A DNA stretch of 64,000 bases from positions 57,841 to 121,840 of the forward strand of contig NZ_STGA01000016.1 in the NCBI RefSeq assembly GCF_005222835.1, written 5' to 3'. This DNA is from Rhizobium sp. FKY42. Lineage in GTDB: Bacteria; Pseudomonadota; Alphaproteobacteria; Rhizobiales; Rhizobiaceae. Under the pieces are notes generated by a model. It was not told the origin of the DNA and made no database searches. It saw only the letters and a list, made by a program, of their open reading frames with translations. Numbering within the stretch: position 1 is the first letter of the stretch; each line of letters begins with the position of its first letter. The translations under genes and the position numbers were made by a program. Positions 36,006 through 44,044 of this stretch are shown here, one piece after another.

Positions 36006-37985
36006 CTACGCCTCCATCAGGTAGGGTATGAACAGATCGGCATTAGCCTGCAGCACAGCACTTGCGAGACTTGCCGCCTGCAGGCGCATCATCGGCCGCC
36101 AGGCCAATTTGCCTTTTCCGTCCGTGCGATTGATCCGCTTTTCGACCGCCGCTTCGTATCCGACGATCAAGGCCTTGCGGGCGTCAGCATTCATCAGAAG
36201 ACCTTCGTCGTTCCGATCGGAAAACATCTCTGGCCGCAGCCTGCGCGCGTTGAAGAGATAAACTGCGAGACCTTCCGTCAGTGGTGCGCGAAACGGCTCC
36301 ATCAGGTCGAAGACGAGGCCATCGTGTCTGTCGCGCGTACCGTGAAGACAGGCGAAGCCTGGATGAAGAGATGCGGCTTGAATTGCGGCTCGGATGTCAC
36401 GTTCCAGGATGCCCGTCAGATAGTTAATCGCAGCGTTTACGGGATCACTGGCCGGACGCTGTCGCTGGAAGCCACCTTCCAACCGGTTTTCCAGCGTTGC
36501 ACCAAGCGCCGGCCAGTAGGCAGCCGTTGCTGCGCCCTCATGCCCACGCAGGGCAGAAACGGTTGATTCGTGGGGCACGCGCCGCAATTGTCGCAGCATG
36601 GCGCTGAGCGCATCATCAACGGCTGTCGATGGCCTGGAGCGGGAAAGACGCATCAATTGCGTACGCTGGTTGCGAATACGCGCGTCCACCAGTTTTGCAG
36701 CGAGCGCTGCGGCAAAGGTGGGATCGAGAATCGCCCTTGCCTGTGCCAGATGCAGACCCGCCCGACGAGGCGAAGGTCCCGCCACCAAGCCACGCGTTTG
36801 GCCGAAACCATCAAAGAAAGCGAGTTCGATGCCGGCATCAAGCGCAAGATCGATTGCGGCGTGATCAAATGCGACATTCTTCGATATCTCTATACGCCCG
36901 ACCTTGCCGTGCGGAATGGCGATCAGTTCAGCGCCGTCGTTTCGCTTCACACTGAAAGCACGATTGCGCACAGACAATTGGTGATCCGCATCGACAAGGT
37001 AGAGAACACGCCCGATTGTATCGAACCGGGCGTCCCGTTCCTCCAGCTTGATAATACCATCATCTGTAACCTCAGACTTCAAAGGCTTTGCAGGCTTATC
37101 CGGCACGACTGGATTTTTATCCTGCAGCGCAAGCGTTCGAAGAAAGAGGTAGCCAATGAAATCAAATCCGCGATCGAAATTAACGATACGCGTGCCATCC
37201 TCATGAAGGCGAAGATTATGTTCGGCCAGGACGGCGATGCAACGTTGCAGCACTTTCTCCGCGCGCTTTTCCGACTTGCAGAGGATGACGAAATCATCTG
37301 CGAAGCGGACGATTTTCACGCCCTCACCTTCGATCTCTTCGTCCAGCGCATCAAGGTGCAGGTTGGCAAGCAGTGGCGACAAGGGCGATCCCTGCACGAT
37401 GCCCCTGCCCGGTGTTGCAAGTGCAGCGGCACCAGCAGCGAGTATCGCGCTGATCAATGCATGCACCGGAGCACCGCCCGGCAGCGGATCGAGCACCGTC
37501 TTCAGCTTGCTTTCCAGGAGTTCGACATCGACATTGTCGAAATAGGACACGATGTCGGCCTCGATGACGATTGAATAGCCGCGGTTGCGCCAATGTTCGA
37601 TGCGGCGCACCGCATCCTGCACGCCTCGGCCCGGACGGTAAGCAAACGAGCCATCTTCAAACATCGGCTCAAGCACGGGCGTGAGCGCCTGAGCGATGGC
37701 TGTATGCAACACTCGGTCGCGGATGGAGGGGATGGTCAGAACACGATATCCCGGCTTCTTTTTTGGTATTGCTACCTTTCTGTGCGGCAGCGGCCGCCAG
37801 GAACCCGCCAGAAGATCGGCCCGCAATTGCGTCAGATTGCCGAAAAGATCACGCCGGAATTCCTCCAGACTGATGCCATCACCGCCCGGACCGCCCTCGT
37901 TCATGGCCACGCGCGCCCAGGCCTCTTGCAGAGCTTCCATCGAAGTGATGTGCGACCAGAGGTCCGGTCCGGAAGTGTCCATCAA
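36006..37985 (-). CDS. cas1: Reverse transcriptase-Cas1 fusion
   Basis: A 659-residue fusion. The N-terminal RT (about 40-285) resembles group II intron RTs: PSIRDRVLHTAIAQAL, catalytic Asp144 in EADIVSYFDNV, GIVQGSPLSPLLANLHLD at about 195-212, and the active-site FADD at 228-231 (Phe for the usual Tyr). Cas1 begins near 325 (GRVLYLVDADHQLSVRNRAF) and has its three metal ligands: Glu483 in RGHEGAA, His548 in CLHGTR, Asp560 in FDLMEPFR. No Cas6 domain is fused, which fits Cas13a processing its own crRNA. RT-Cas1 allows spacer capture from RNA in type III systems. As I recall, a 2019 survey (Toro and colleagues) reported such fusions with Cas13a in Alphaproteobacteria and Clostridia. All catalytic residues are present, so it should be active. 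Confidence 0.97.
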   Translation of the reverse strand: MMDTSGPDLWSHITSMEALQEAWARVAMNEGGPGGDGISLEEFRRDLFGNLTQLRADLLAGSWRPLPHRKVAIPKKKPGYRVLTIPSIRDRVLHTAIAQALTPVLEPMFEDGSFAYRPGRGVQDAVRRIEHWRNRGYSIVIEADIVSYFDNVDVELLESKLKTVLDPLPGGAPVHALISAILAAGAAALATPGRGIVQGSPLSPLLANLHLDALDEEIEGEGVKIVRFADDFVILCKSEKRAEKVLQRCIAVLAEHNLRLHEDGTRIVNFDRGFDFIGYLFLRTLALQDKNPVVPDKPAKPLKSEVTDDGIIKLEERDARFDTIGRVLYLVDADHQLSVRNRAFSVKRNDGAELIAIPHGKVGRIEISKNVAFDHAAIDLALDAGIELAFFDGFGQTRGLVAGPSPRRAGLHLAQARAILDPTFAAALAAKLVDARIRNQRTQLMRLSRSRPSTAVDDALSAMLRQLRRVPHESTVSALRGHEGAATAAYWPALGATLENRLEGGFQRQRPASDPVNAAINYLTGILERDIRAAIQAASLHPGFACLHGTRDRHDGLVFDLMEPFRAPLTEGLAVYLFNARRLRPEMFSDRNDEGLLMNADARKALIVGYEAAVEKRINRTDGKGKLAWRPMMRLQAASLASAVLQANADLFIPYLMEA

Positions 37986-38050
37986 TGCCCTTCAGGAATA
38001 TCAAATTTGCCAATTGGACCAGAATGCCAAGGCCAACATCAAGGCGCAAG

Positions 38051-38363
38051 ACCACGTTGGGCCTTCAAAATGGCCCTCGTGCCGAACACTGATTTATCTT
38101 CACACGTACCGCAGGAGAGGGGTGCAGTGGGCCTTCAAAATGGCCCTCGTGCCGAACAATTCAACCGCCCACAGGGCACTTTCCACAGGGGGTGCAGTGG
38201 GCCTTCAAAATGGCCCTCGTGCCGAACAGCAAAGGGCGTTGGGCCTCTTGCGTTTCTGGTGCAGTGGGCCTTCAAAATGGCCCTCGTGCCGAACGAAATA
38301 CACTGACACGTTTTTAAAGGAGACACGGTGCAGTGGGCCTTCAAAATGGCCCTCGTGCCGAAC
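38051..38363 (-). CRISPR. CRISPR array 2 (5 repeats, 4 spacers; type VI-A)
   Basis: Repeats of 37 nt at 38051, 38121, 38191, 38258 and 38327; spacers are 33, 33, 30 and 32 nt. Read on the minus strand the repeat begins GTTCGGCACGA, has stem GGGCC with an 8-nt loop (ATTTTGAA) and GGCCC, and ends ACTGCACC. It differs from the array 1 repeat at positions 7, 12, 24 and 29; 12 and 29 are the outermost pair of the stem (C-G becomes G-C). The 38051 copy is badly altered in its last six to seven minus-strand bases, so it is the leader-distal repeat. The array lies between cas13a and RT-cas1. Confidence 0.94.
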
Positions 38364-38521
38364 TGCCTATCGGTAAAGCAATGGAAAGCTTTGTCAATCA
38401 GACGATATTTCGAAGGCTGATGCCACAAGCTAAATTTCAGCTCCATATCCTCGAACTTCAGCTCCACACTCGGTCAAAAAACGACAACAAAATCTGCGTC
38501 TTGCATGATTTCTGAGGCTAA
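38364..38521 (-). promoter_or_regulatory. Leader of CRISPR array 2
   Basis: 158 bp between the cas13a stop and the leader-proximal repeat. TTCTGAGGC (plus strand 38510-38518) lies 147 bp from the array edge, matching its place in array 1. Two near-identical TTCAGCTCCA copies about 22 bp apart occur at about 38437-38465 and are not found in leader 1. The array may have its own promoter here or be read through from cas13a. Confidence 0.55.
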
Positions 38522-41500
38522 TCAGGCCTTATCCCTACCGTGATAGGCACTCCAACTGCCGATTTCAGGCGGTACGCGGCTTTCCTTTGGGAACGCCGGA
38601 TATTTCAAGGGGCCGCGCGCGGCGTAGATGTCCTTGTCATCCTTATCTTTCTTTCCAGTCTTCTCTCTTGTCCGGTTCCCACCATGGTCATGGTCGAACA
38701 AGGCTTTGACCATTGATGCATATCGCGCCGAGACACGTGGCAGTGCGAAGCGGCAGTCATCAAGGTCACGCGGCAGAAATTCAAGATGCGGCATGAGGCG
38801 CGGTGCCACACGGGCCTTTCGCAACCGTTCATGGCCCAGCGTCCAGGTGATCTCCAAACCTTCGTCCTCAATGATCTCTGCGATGGATTTGGCGACCGCG
38901 TTCTTCAGCTTTCGGTCATGGCTGACGAGCGAGCGGGCTGCATTGACGAGATACGTGAAGTTGGGTGTACGATTGATCGTGTCGTCATTGTTGTCCTGCT
39001 TGGTATCTTTCGGATTGGCAAAGGACAGAAAGTTGAAATGGGCAAAATCGTTGCGAATGCGGACCGGACCAAGAGAGACCCGCGGCACATGGAAAGTCGT
39101 ACCAGCTTTCATCAACTCCTTGATCCGCGCTCGGTCCTTCGGATGCTCCTCCCTGCCGATAAAATGATCCCTAAAGATGTCCTCATGTTCCGGAGACAGG
39201 TTTTTGAGATCGAACGCCCGAGACTTATCGGTGGCGAACGCCCCATTTTCGTTCCAAAGCGCGAAGGACTTGTTCTGTGGGGCCGTAACTGAGACGGTCA
39301 TCGCTTTTGACTTTGTGCCTGGCTGAACACTAATCTCCAGCCGGCCGCCCATATTGTCCCACAGCATGCCCAGATAAACATAAGCGCGATCACGCTCCCA
39401 AAGCCACGCGTAGTCGGCGAGACGCGCCGAGATGCGCATTATCAGATCATGCAAGGCAAGGTGATCCCCCAGTCGCGCCGCGTGAGAGCAGAAGCCTTTC
39501 ATCGCCGCATCTGTTGCCGCAGCCTGGTAGTGTTTTGCCAGCGTCTTCAGTGCATCGTTGCGTTGCGTTTCGGCCTCTGTCCCTTTGGGCGTCCACTGGT
39601 GATACACATCCAAAAGCTGCTTCTTTAAGTCATCGCGCAGAGAAGCAGCCCTTCCGCTCGCATCACGCTGCGCCTTATCGGCAAAGAGGCCGATTTCTTC
39701 GGGACCTAAGGGATGGTACTTAAAGATACTGCTGAGAATAGCGGCGTTGCCAACGCGCAACATGTCGCGCAGCCCACGCCTTGTACCTGCCAGACTGAAG
39801 TTCTGATCGTCTTTCTCGGTCGACATCAGTTTTTCAAAATTTGCGACATCTCCATAGACCAACGTGCGAAAGTCAGTTTTGGGATTAGCCTTTGCCAGTA
39901 GATCGAGGAGAGGCTTATGTTCTTCTCCAGCATAACCCGCATCCCGAACTGAAAGATGGAGCGCCATCAGCATGTCGGCCTCTGCGAGGACCTTTTGTTC
40001 GCCTTCATTCGGCTGGTCGCTACCCTTTATCTCAAGCACCCGGCTCTTGATCATCTGATGCCGCAGCTTCGATACTTCCGCCAGCGGCAACAGGTATAAC
40101 CAGGCATGGAACCGCTCATGCCACTCTTGATTGGGAAGTTCGGGCAAACTGATCGTCGCAGGATCGATCGGTTTCACGCTAGAGATAGAATCCCTCGCCG
40201 TGAGGCTGTAGAGCCAGTCAAAGCCTGCTTTCTGGATATAAAGAGCAAAGAGATGAGCGAATAGCTCCTGCTTGAATTCGTCGACCCATCCCGACTTTTG
40301 CCTCTGCGCTTTGGTGTCGGATTTGAAGCGGTTGAAGCTGCGCTGCAATTGCGCCGAGCGTGCATCAAGTTCCGCGAACAATTCAGGCAATGAGTCATAG
40401 CCCTCATCGAGCAGGGTTTGGACCAAGCTGTCATCCGGCGTGAAATGCAGCCTTTTTTCCGTCTTGTGAGCATTCACTCTTTGCGCTTTGCTTTTCGCAA
40501 GCGTTGCCAGCACGGCCTTGACTTCTGTTCGCCCGCTGCCGTCGCGCGCGAGCCAATTCCGGAAGCCGGTATCGTAAAGGTGACGAAGGAGGCCGAGCTT
40601 ACAACTTTCCGGCCCCTGCCCCGCCTGTGTCTCCGGGTCTACCTGAACCTTAGCCAGTCCCCTTAAAGCATCATCTATTGTCTCATTGAGACGAACTTGC
40701 GTTCCTTTCCGGTCCTTACTCACTTCTTTCTGGACATGGTCGCCAAGCGCCCTGGCCCTCGCAAGGACCGACATAAAGCGAGGAACTGGAACTGGTTCGG
40801 CCAACGGAAGCATGGAGAATTGTTGGATGAAATTCCCGACCTGCGTTTCATTTGCAAAACGCGCAATCTGCAGGCGATCAAGCTCCTGGGCGATCATGTA
40901 ACGCCGCAAGTTTTTGTCGAATGTAAACAGCTTCTTGAGCTTCTCAGCAGTGTGTTTGGGTACATGCCCAGCATCCGAAACGATGCCCACCTTGAGTAAC
41001 CGTGCAAGCCTTGGTTTTGTGATCAGATGACTAATCGCATTGCGCATACCCGAGCCGAGTCGCAGAAACGCTCTCATGTCGCGTTGGGCCTGATCTTTGG
41101 AGTCTTCTGTCGCGGTAAACAAACTGGCGCGAGATTGCCCTTTTATGAGCCGATCCCCGAATAGGACTGCATTGAATGCGTTGAAGTGGTGAGTGTTCAG
41201 GTTCTTGATAGCAATCTCACTCACCTCCTCCGCCGCAATGTCTCGATTATCAGTTTGCGCCTCACTCGCTGCAAGCTTAACCGCCTTGTTGTCCGGGTCA
41301 GCCCAAGCTTTGAGCGTGCGCAGAGACATGGTTGCCGCGCTCCGCCAGACTCGCGCAAAGGTCTCGTTGCGCTTGATTTGGGATTGACCAGCGCTTGTGG
41401 CGAAATAGTCCAGTCGCCGTTCGAACTCCGCTTGGTTGAATTTGGAATTGTCGTCGGCATCGGCCGCGTGGACCACAAGACGCCCGAGCCGAATCCAGCG

Positions 41501-42700
41501 ACTGATGTCGCGGTTGCCATCCACCGCAGCCATCTTTTCCCGAAGCGCTCCCGCATCTGCCGGCAGCAGGCGCGTGAACCCATCGCCGGCATCCCCCGGA
41601 TCACCCTTGGCAGTCAACTTGCGCTGATTGTGGCGCTCACGCAGCTTGGGATCAAATGCAATCCGAAGCCGCTGCGTGTCGGCAAGATCGGCATAAAAGG
41701 TTCGCACCGCGTTGTTCAGGTTCACCAAATGACGAACGTTTTCGTCGTCCCTTTCATAGGTTCCCTTCAACGCGCCGAAATGTTCGAAGATCGCTCGACC
41801 TATGATCGAACCGAGATTTGCGGCGTTTCGCTCCACATGATCCTGCAACGCGAGAATGATACGTTCCGCAACATCCACCTTCCGACTTGATTCTGGCGTC
41901 AGCGGCAGCTTCTTGAAGTAGATTTCGGCGTGCTCATCGCGCCAGTCTCGCTTCTTCTTCGGTTCCTCACCCTTTTTCACTCTCGGGTCATGAACACTTT
42001 TCGCCATGCTCTCGGCCCGCGCGGCAGCAAGCCCCCGGCCACTTGCATTACTTTTCCCCTTTGATGAGCGAAAGTTATCCGGCGGGTCCTTCTCAGCTCG
42101 ACGGATCAGCATTTCCTGCGTGAAGACATGATCGAAGATAGCCTGGGCCGTGTCCTCGTGCGAGGGGCGCCACAATGAATCGTGCCACATCCCGCGAAGG
42201 CTCTCGCGAGTCGCGGCTGGCCGCGCGCCGGCCGTGCCAAGTTTGAAATCGTTGTTTGCCTTCTCAGCGTATTTCTCGATGATCGCGGCATTTTTGTCGG
42301 TCTTGGGTGACGCCTCATCGATTTCGTCTGTGGCGTAGCTGGAATGCACCCGGGACATCCAAGTTTTGTTGGTCTGACCGAGTTCGCGGATTTCTTCGGG
42401 CAAATGCGGCTTCAACAGCCGCCAGAGATAGGCAGCGATTTTGACGCGATCGACATAGGCATTGACGTTGAAAGCCCTCAGTGGCCGCTTCCTGACGACC
42501 TTGTCGAGCGCCGAAACGAGCTGGCGCATTGCCAAATCGGGATCGGAGACAATGAAATTTACGAGCGAACTGGGATCAATTTCGCCGGAGGACCCAGTGG
42601 AGTTGAAGGGTTTCAACCCACGCCCAAGCTCTCCACCTTCATGTCCAACAGCAGCGCTCTTCTGAGTGTAACTCTGGCCTTTTGAACGCAAGATTTTCAT
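38522..42700 (-). CDS. cas13a: Type VI-A CRISPR RNA-guided RNase Cas13a
   Basis: A 1392-residue protein starting at the ATG at 42700, with AGGAGG 7 nt upstream; the longer frame to 42772 has no ribosome site. It has two RxxxxH HEPN motifs: RNAISH at R553/H558 and RNDFAH at R1216/H1221. A central and a C-terminal HEPN at these spacings is the Cas13a layout, not Cas13b (terminal HEPNs). Several segments match my memory of R. capsulatus Cas13a: TSAGQSQIK followed by KAWADPDNK, and AHFNFLSF after HEPN2. It should process pre-crRNA, bind RNA complementary to the spacer, and then cleave RNA, including bystander RNA. The gene heads the minus-strand locus, 408 bp below mrr, with array 2 directly behind it. 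Confidence 0.95.
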   Translation of the reverse strand: MKILRSKGQSYTQKSAAVGHEGGELGRGLKPFNSTGSSGEIDPSSLVNFIVSDPDLAMRQLVSALDKVVRKRPLRAFNVNAYVDRVKIAAYLWRLLKPHLPEEIRELGQTNKTWMSRVHSSYATDEIDEASPKTDKNAAIIEKYAEKANNDFKLGTAGARPAATRESLRGMWHDSLWRPSHEDTAQAIFDHVFTQEMLIRRAEKDPPDNFRSSKGKSNASGRGLAAARAESMAKSVHDPRVKKGEEPKKKRDWRDEHAEIYFKKLPLTPESSRKVDVAERIILALQDHVERNAANLGSIIGRAIFEHFGALKGTYERDDENVRHLVNLNNAVRTFYADLADTQRLRIAFDPKLRERHNQRKLTAKGDPGDAGDGFTRLLPADAGALREKMAAVDGNRDISRWIRLGRLVVHAADADDNSKFNQAEFERRLDYFATSAGQSQIKRNETFARVWRSAATMSLRTLKAWADPDNKAVKLAASEAQTDNRDIAAEEVSEIAIKNLNTHHFNAFNAVLFGDRLIKGQSRASLFTATEDSKDQAQRDMRAFLRLGSGMRNAISHLITKPRLARLLKVGIVSDAGHVPKHTAEKLKKLFTFDKNLRRYMIAQELDRLQIARFANETQVGNFIQQFSMLPLAEPVPVPRFMSVLARARALGDHVQKEVSKDRKGTQVRLNETIDDALRGLAKVQVDPETQAGQGPESCKLGLLRHLYDTGFRNWLARDGSGRTEVKAVLATLAKSKAQRVNAHKTEKRLHFTPDDSLVQTLLDEGYDSLPELFAELDARSAQLQRSFNRFKSDTKAQRQKSGWVDEFKQELFAHLFALYIQKAGFDWLYSLTARDSISSVKPIDPATISLPELPNQEWHERFHAWLYLLPLAEVSKLRHQMIKSRVLEIKGSDQPNEGEQKVLAEADMLMALHLSVRDAGYAGEEHKPLLDLLAKANPKTDFRTLVYGDVANFEKLMSTEKDDQNFSLAGTRRGLRDMLRVGNAAILSSIFKYHPLGPEEIGLFADKAQRDASGRAASLRDDLKKQLLDVYHQWTPKGTEAETQRNDALKTLAKHYQAAATDAAMKGFCSHAARLGDHLALHDLIMRISARLADYAWLWERDRAYVYLGMLWDNMGGRLEISVQPGTKSKAMTVSVTAPQNKSFALWNENGAFATDKSRAFDLKNLSPEHEDIFRDHFIGREEHPKDRARIKELMKAGTTFHVPRVSLGPVRIRNDFAHFNFLSFANPKDTKQDNNDDTINRTPNFTYLVNAARSLVSHDRKLKNAVAKSIAEIIEDEGLEITWTLGHERLRKARVAPRLMPHLEFLPRDLDDCRFALPRVSARYASMVKALFDHDHGGNRTREKTGKKDKDDKDIYAARGPLKYPAFPKESRVPPEIGSWSAYHGRDKA

Positions 42701-43108
42701 GAAATGCCTCCTGTTTACAGGCGACAGATTGGTAATTTTTGGTGAAGGGAGCAAGAACCATTCTCGCCCCAAATATGCAGAGACCGAGAGAATTCATCGG
42801 CATGATCATTTCGAATCAATGCATTGAAGTTCCTGGAGCCATACAGAAGTTTTGCCCCCAACCCACTCGACTACACGCAGATCAATGAAGCAGCCGTAGT
42901 ACAACAACCGAACAACACTTCCGATGACGTGCCTATGATCAATCTGTAGGCCGGTGATCCAGTTTCGCGAGCTTTGCCCGTCCTGTTGGAAAGAGGCTCT
43001 CCTATTTGCGCCGAAAACGCAGTGGCTTCTTTGAGACATAGCAGTATGCAGACACGCTGAAGCCCACAGATGCGGAAATAATTTCCGCATTCACGCGACG
43101 TACGACCA
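42701..43108 (-). promoter_or_regulatory. Upstream region of cas13a
   Basis: 408 bp without a supported gene between the mrr stop and cas13a. It holds the palindrome TCAATGCATTGA at 42816-42827 (about 116 bp before the ATG) and a longer palindrome at 43070-43090 just after mrr. No anti-repeat was found, in line with Cas13a needing no tracrRNA. The promoter boxes are not clear. Confidence 0.4.
43072..43088. promoter_or_regulatory. 17-bp palindrome, island operator candidate 1
   Basis: GCGGAAATAATTTCCGC, within a 21-bp perfect palindrome extending two bases each side, between mrr and cas13a. With almost no loop it suits a dimeric DNA-binding protein better than a terminator. Related palindromes are at 55202 and 61009. 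Confidence 0.4.
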
Positions 43109-44044
43109 TCACTCCTCGACGAAGAAATCCTCATCCAGCCGCTTCACCTCCACGGTGCGGGCAATGCGAACACCCACGCCATGCTCGATCATAAGGTCGG
43201 CCAGCCGGTCACCATCAATCAGCACGATTCGCTGAGGCAGGTGGCGGACGAAGTCGATGGCCGGAGCGGAGAAGCTGGATGTGGTGACAAAGACGCCCTT
43301 GGCGGCACCGACTCCGACAAGGCTGCCGAGGAAGCCTTGGACTTCTGGCCGGCCGACGCTGATATGAGAGGCGTAGCGCTTGGCCTGGACATAAATTCGA
43401 TCGAGGCCGAGTCGGTCTTCGTCGATCACACCGTCGATGCCGCCGTCCCCGGATTTGCCCAGTCGGCGGGCGGCGCTTTCATGGCTGCCGCCATAGCCCA
43501 TGCCGACCAGCAGATCGACAATGGCGCGCTCGAAGAATGCCGGGCTTTGCGCCAGAATGCGTTGCAGCAGGTCCGCCTTCAGGGCCTGATGCAGTACCGC
43601 CTGCGCGGCATCGATCTGTTCTTCCGGCGTCGCGGAAGCCGTTGCATCGATAGTTTCACCGGCGCCCCTTGACGCAGCGTCCGTGCTGCCGGCGCCCGAT
43701 GTACTGGAGGCGTAGAATTCGGCAAAGGCCGGATAGGTTTTCAGCGTATCAACATTGATGCCGACGGGATTGGTGGCGAGCAGCGCCCTGCCCGCCGGGC
43801 TTGCCACGAAGCGACCGCGCGCCGGACTGTCGATCAGGCCGGCCTTGGTCATGTAGAACTTCGCCCAATGGATGCGATTGTGGAAAATGCGCTGACGTCC
43901 GCTCGGCAGCATCTCCTCCCGCTCCGACACGGACAAGCCAAGCTGGTCGGCCAGCTTTTCCGCTGCATCCGGCACACGGGTTTCGCCATCGGCGGCGAGC
44001 CGAAGCACAGGTAGCATGAGGGATTGGTAATCGGGAATTGCCAT
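43109..44044 (-). CDS. mrr: Mrr-family restriction endonuclease
   Basis: About 311 residues starting MAIPDYQSLMLPVL, the classic Mrr beginning, with ATGA overlap to the PLD-family gene; a longer frame lies inside that gene. An N-terminal winged-helix domain (to about 100) is followed by a linker and the catalytic PD-(D/E)xK domain: GDGGIDGVI then IYVQAKRYAS, where D...QxK is the Mrr catalytic core. Mrr enzymes cut methylated DNA. It is the last gene of the restriction series hsdR-EEP-hsdM-hsdS-PLD-mrr. Confidence 0.92.
   Translation of the reverse strand: MAIPDYQSLMLPVLRLAADGETRVPDAAEKLADQLGLSVSEREEMLPSGRQRIFHNRIHWAKFYMTKAGLIDSPARGRFVASPAGRALLATNPVGINVDTLKTYPAFAEFYASSTSGAGSTDAASRGAGETIDATASATPEEQIDAAQAVLHQALKADLLQRILAQSPAFFERAIVDLLVGMGYGGSHESAARRLGKSGDGGIDGVIDEDRLGLDRIYVQAKRYASHISVGRPEVQGFLGSLVGVGAAKGVFVTTSSFSAPAIDFVRHLPQRIVLIDGDRLADLMIEHGVGVRIARTVEVKRLDEDFFVEE

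Noticed and set aside
35054..38363. Plus-strand transcription of the arrays (repeat read as GTGCAG...CCGAAC)
   Set aside because: It would put the degenerate repeats at the leader end, give an 11-nt tail after the stem unlike known Cas13a handles, and make crRNAs sense to mRNA-like spacers.
37593..38376. Open frames through array 2 with a repeated Lys-Trp-Pro-Ser-Cys-Arg peptide
   Set aside because: Same artefact as array 1; opposite strand to RT-cas1, and the repeats are CRISPR repeats.
42701..43108. Possible tracrRNA or small accessory gene upstream of cas13a
   Set aside because: No anti-repeat complementary to either CRISPR repeat was found, no protein-like frame is present, and Cas13a does not need a tracrRNA.
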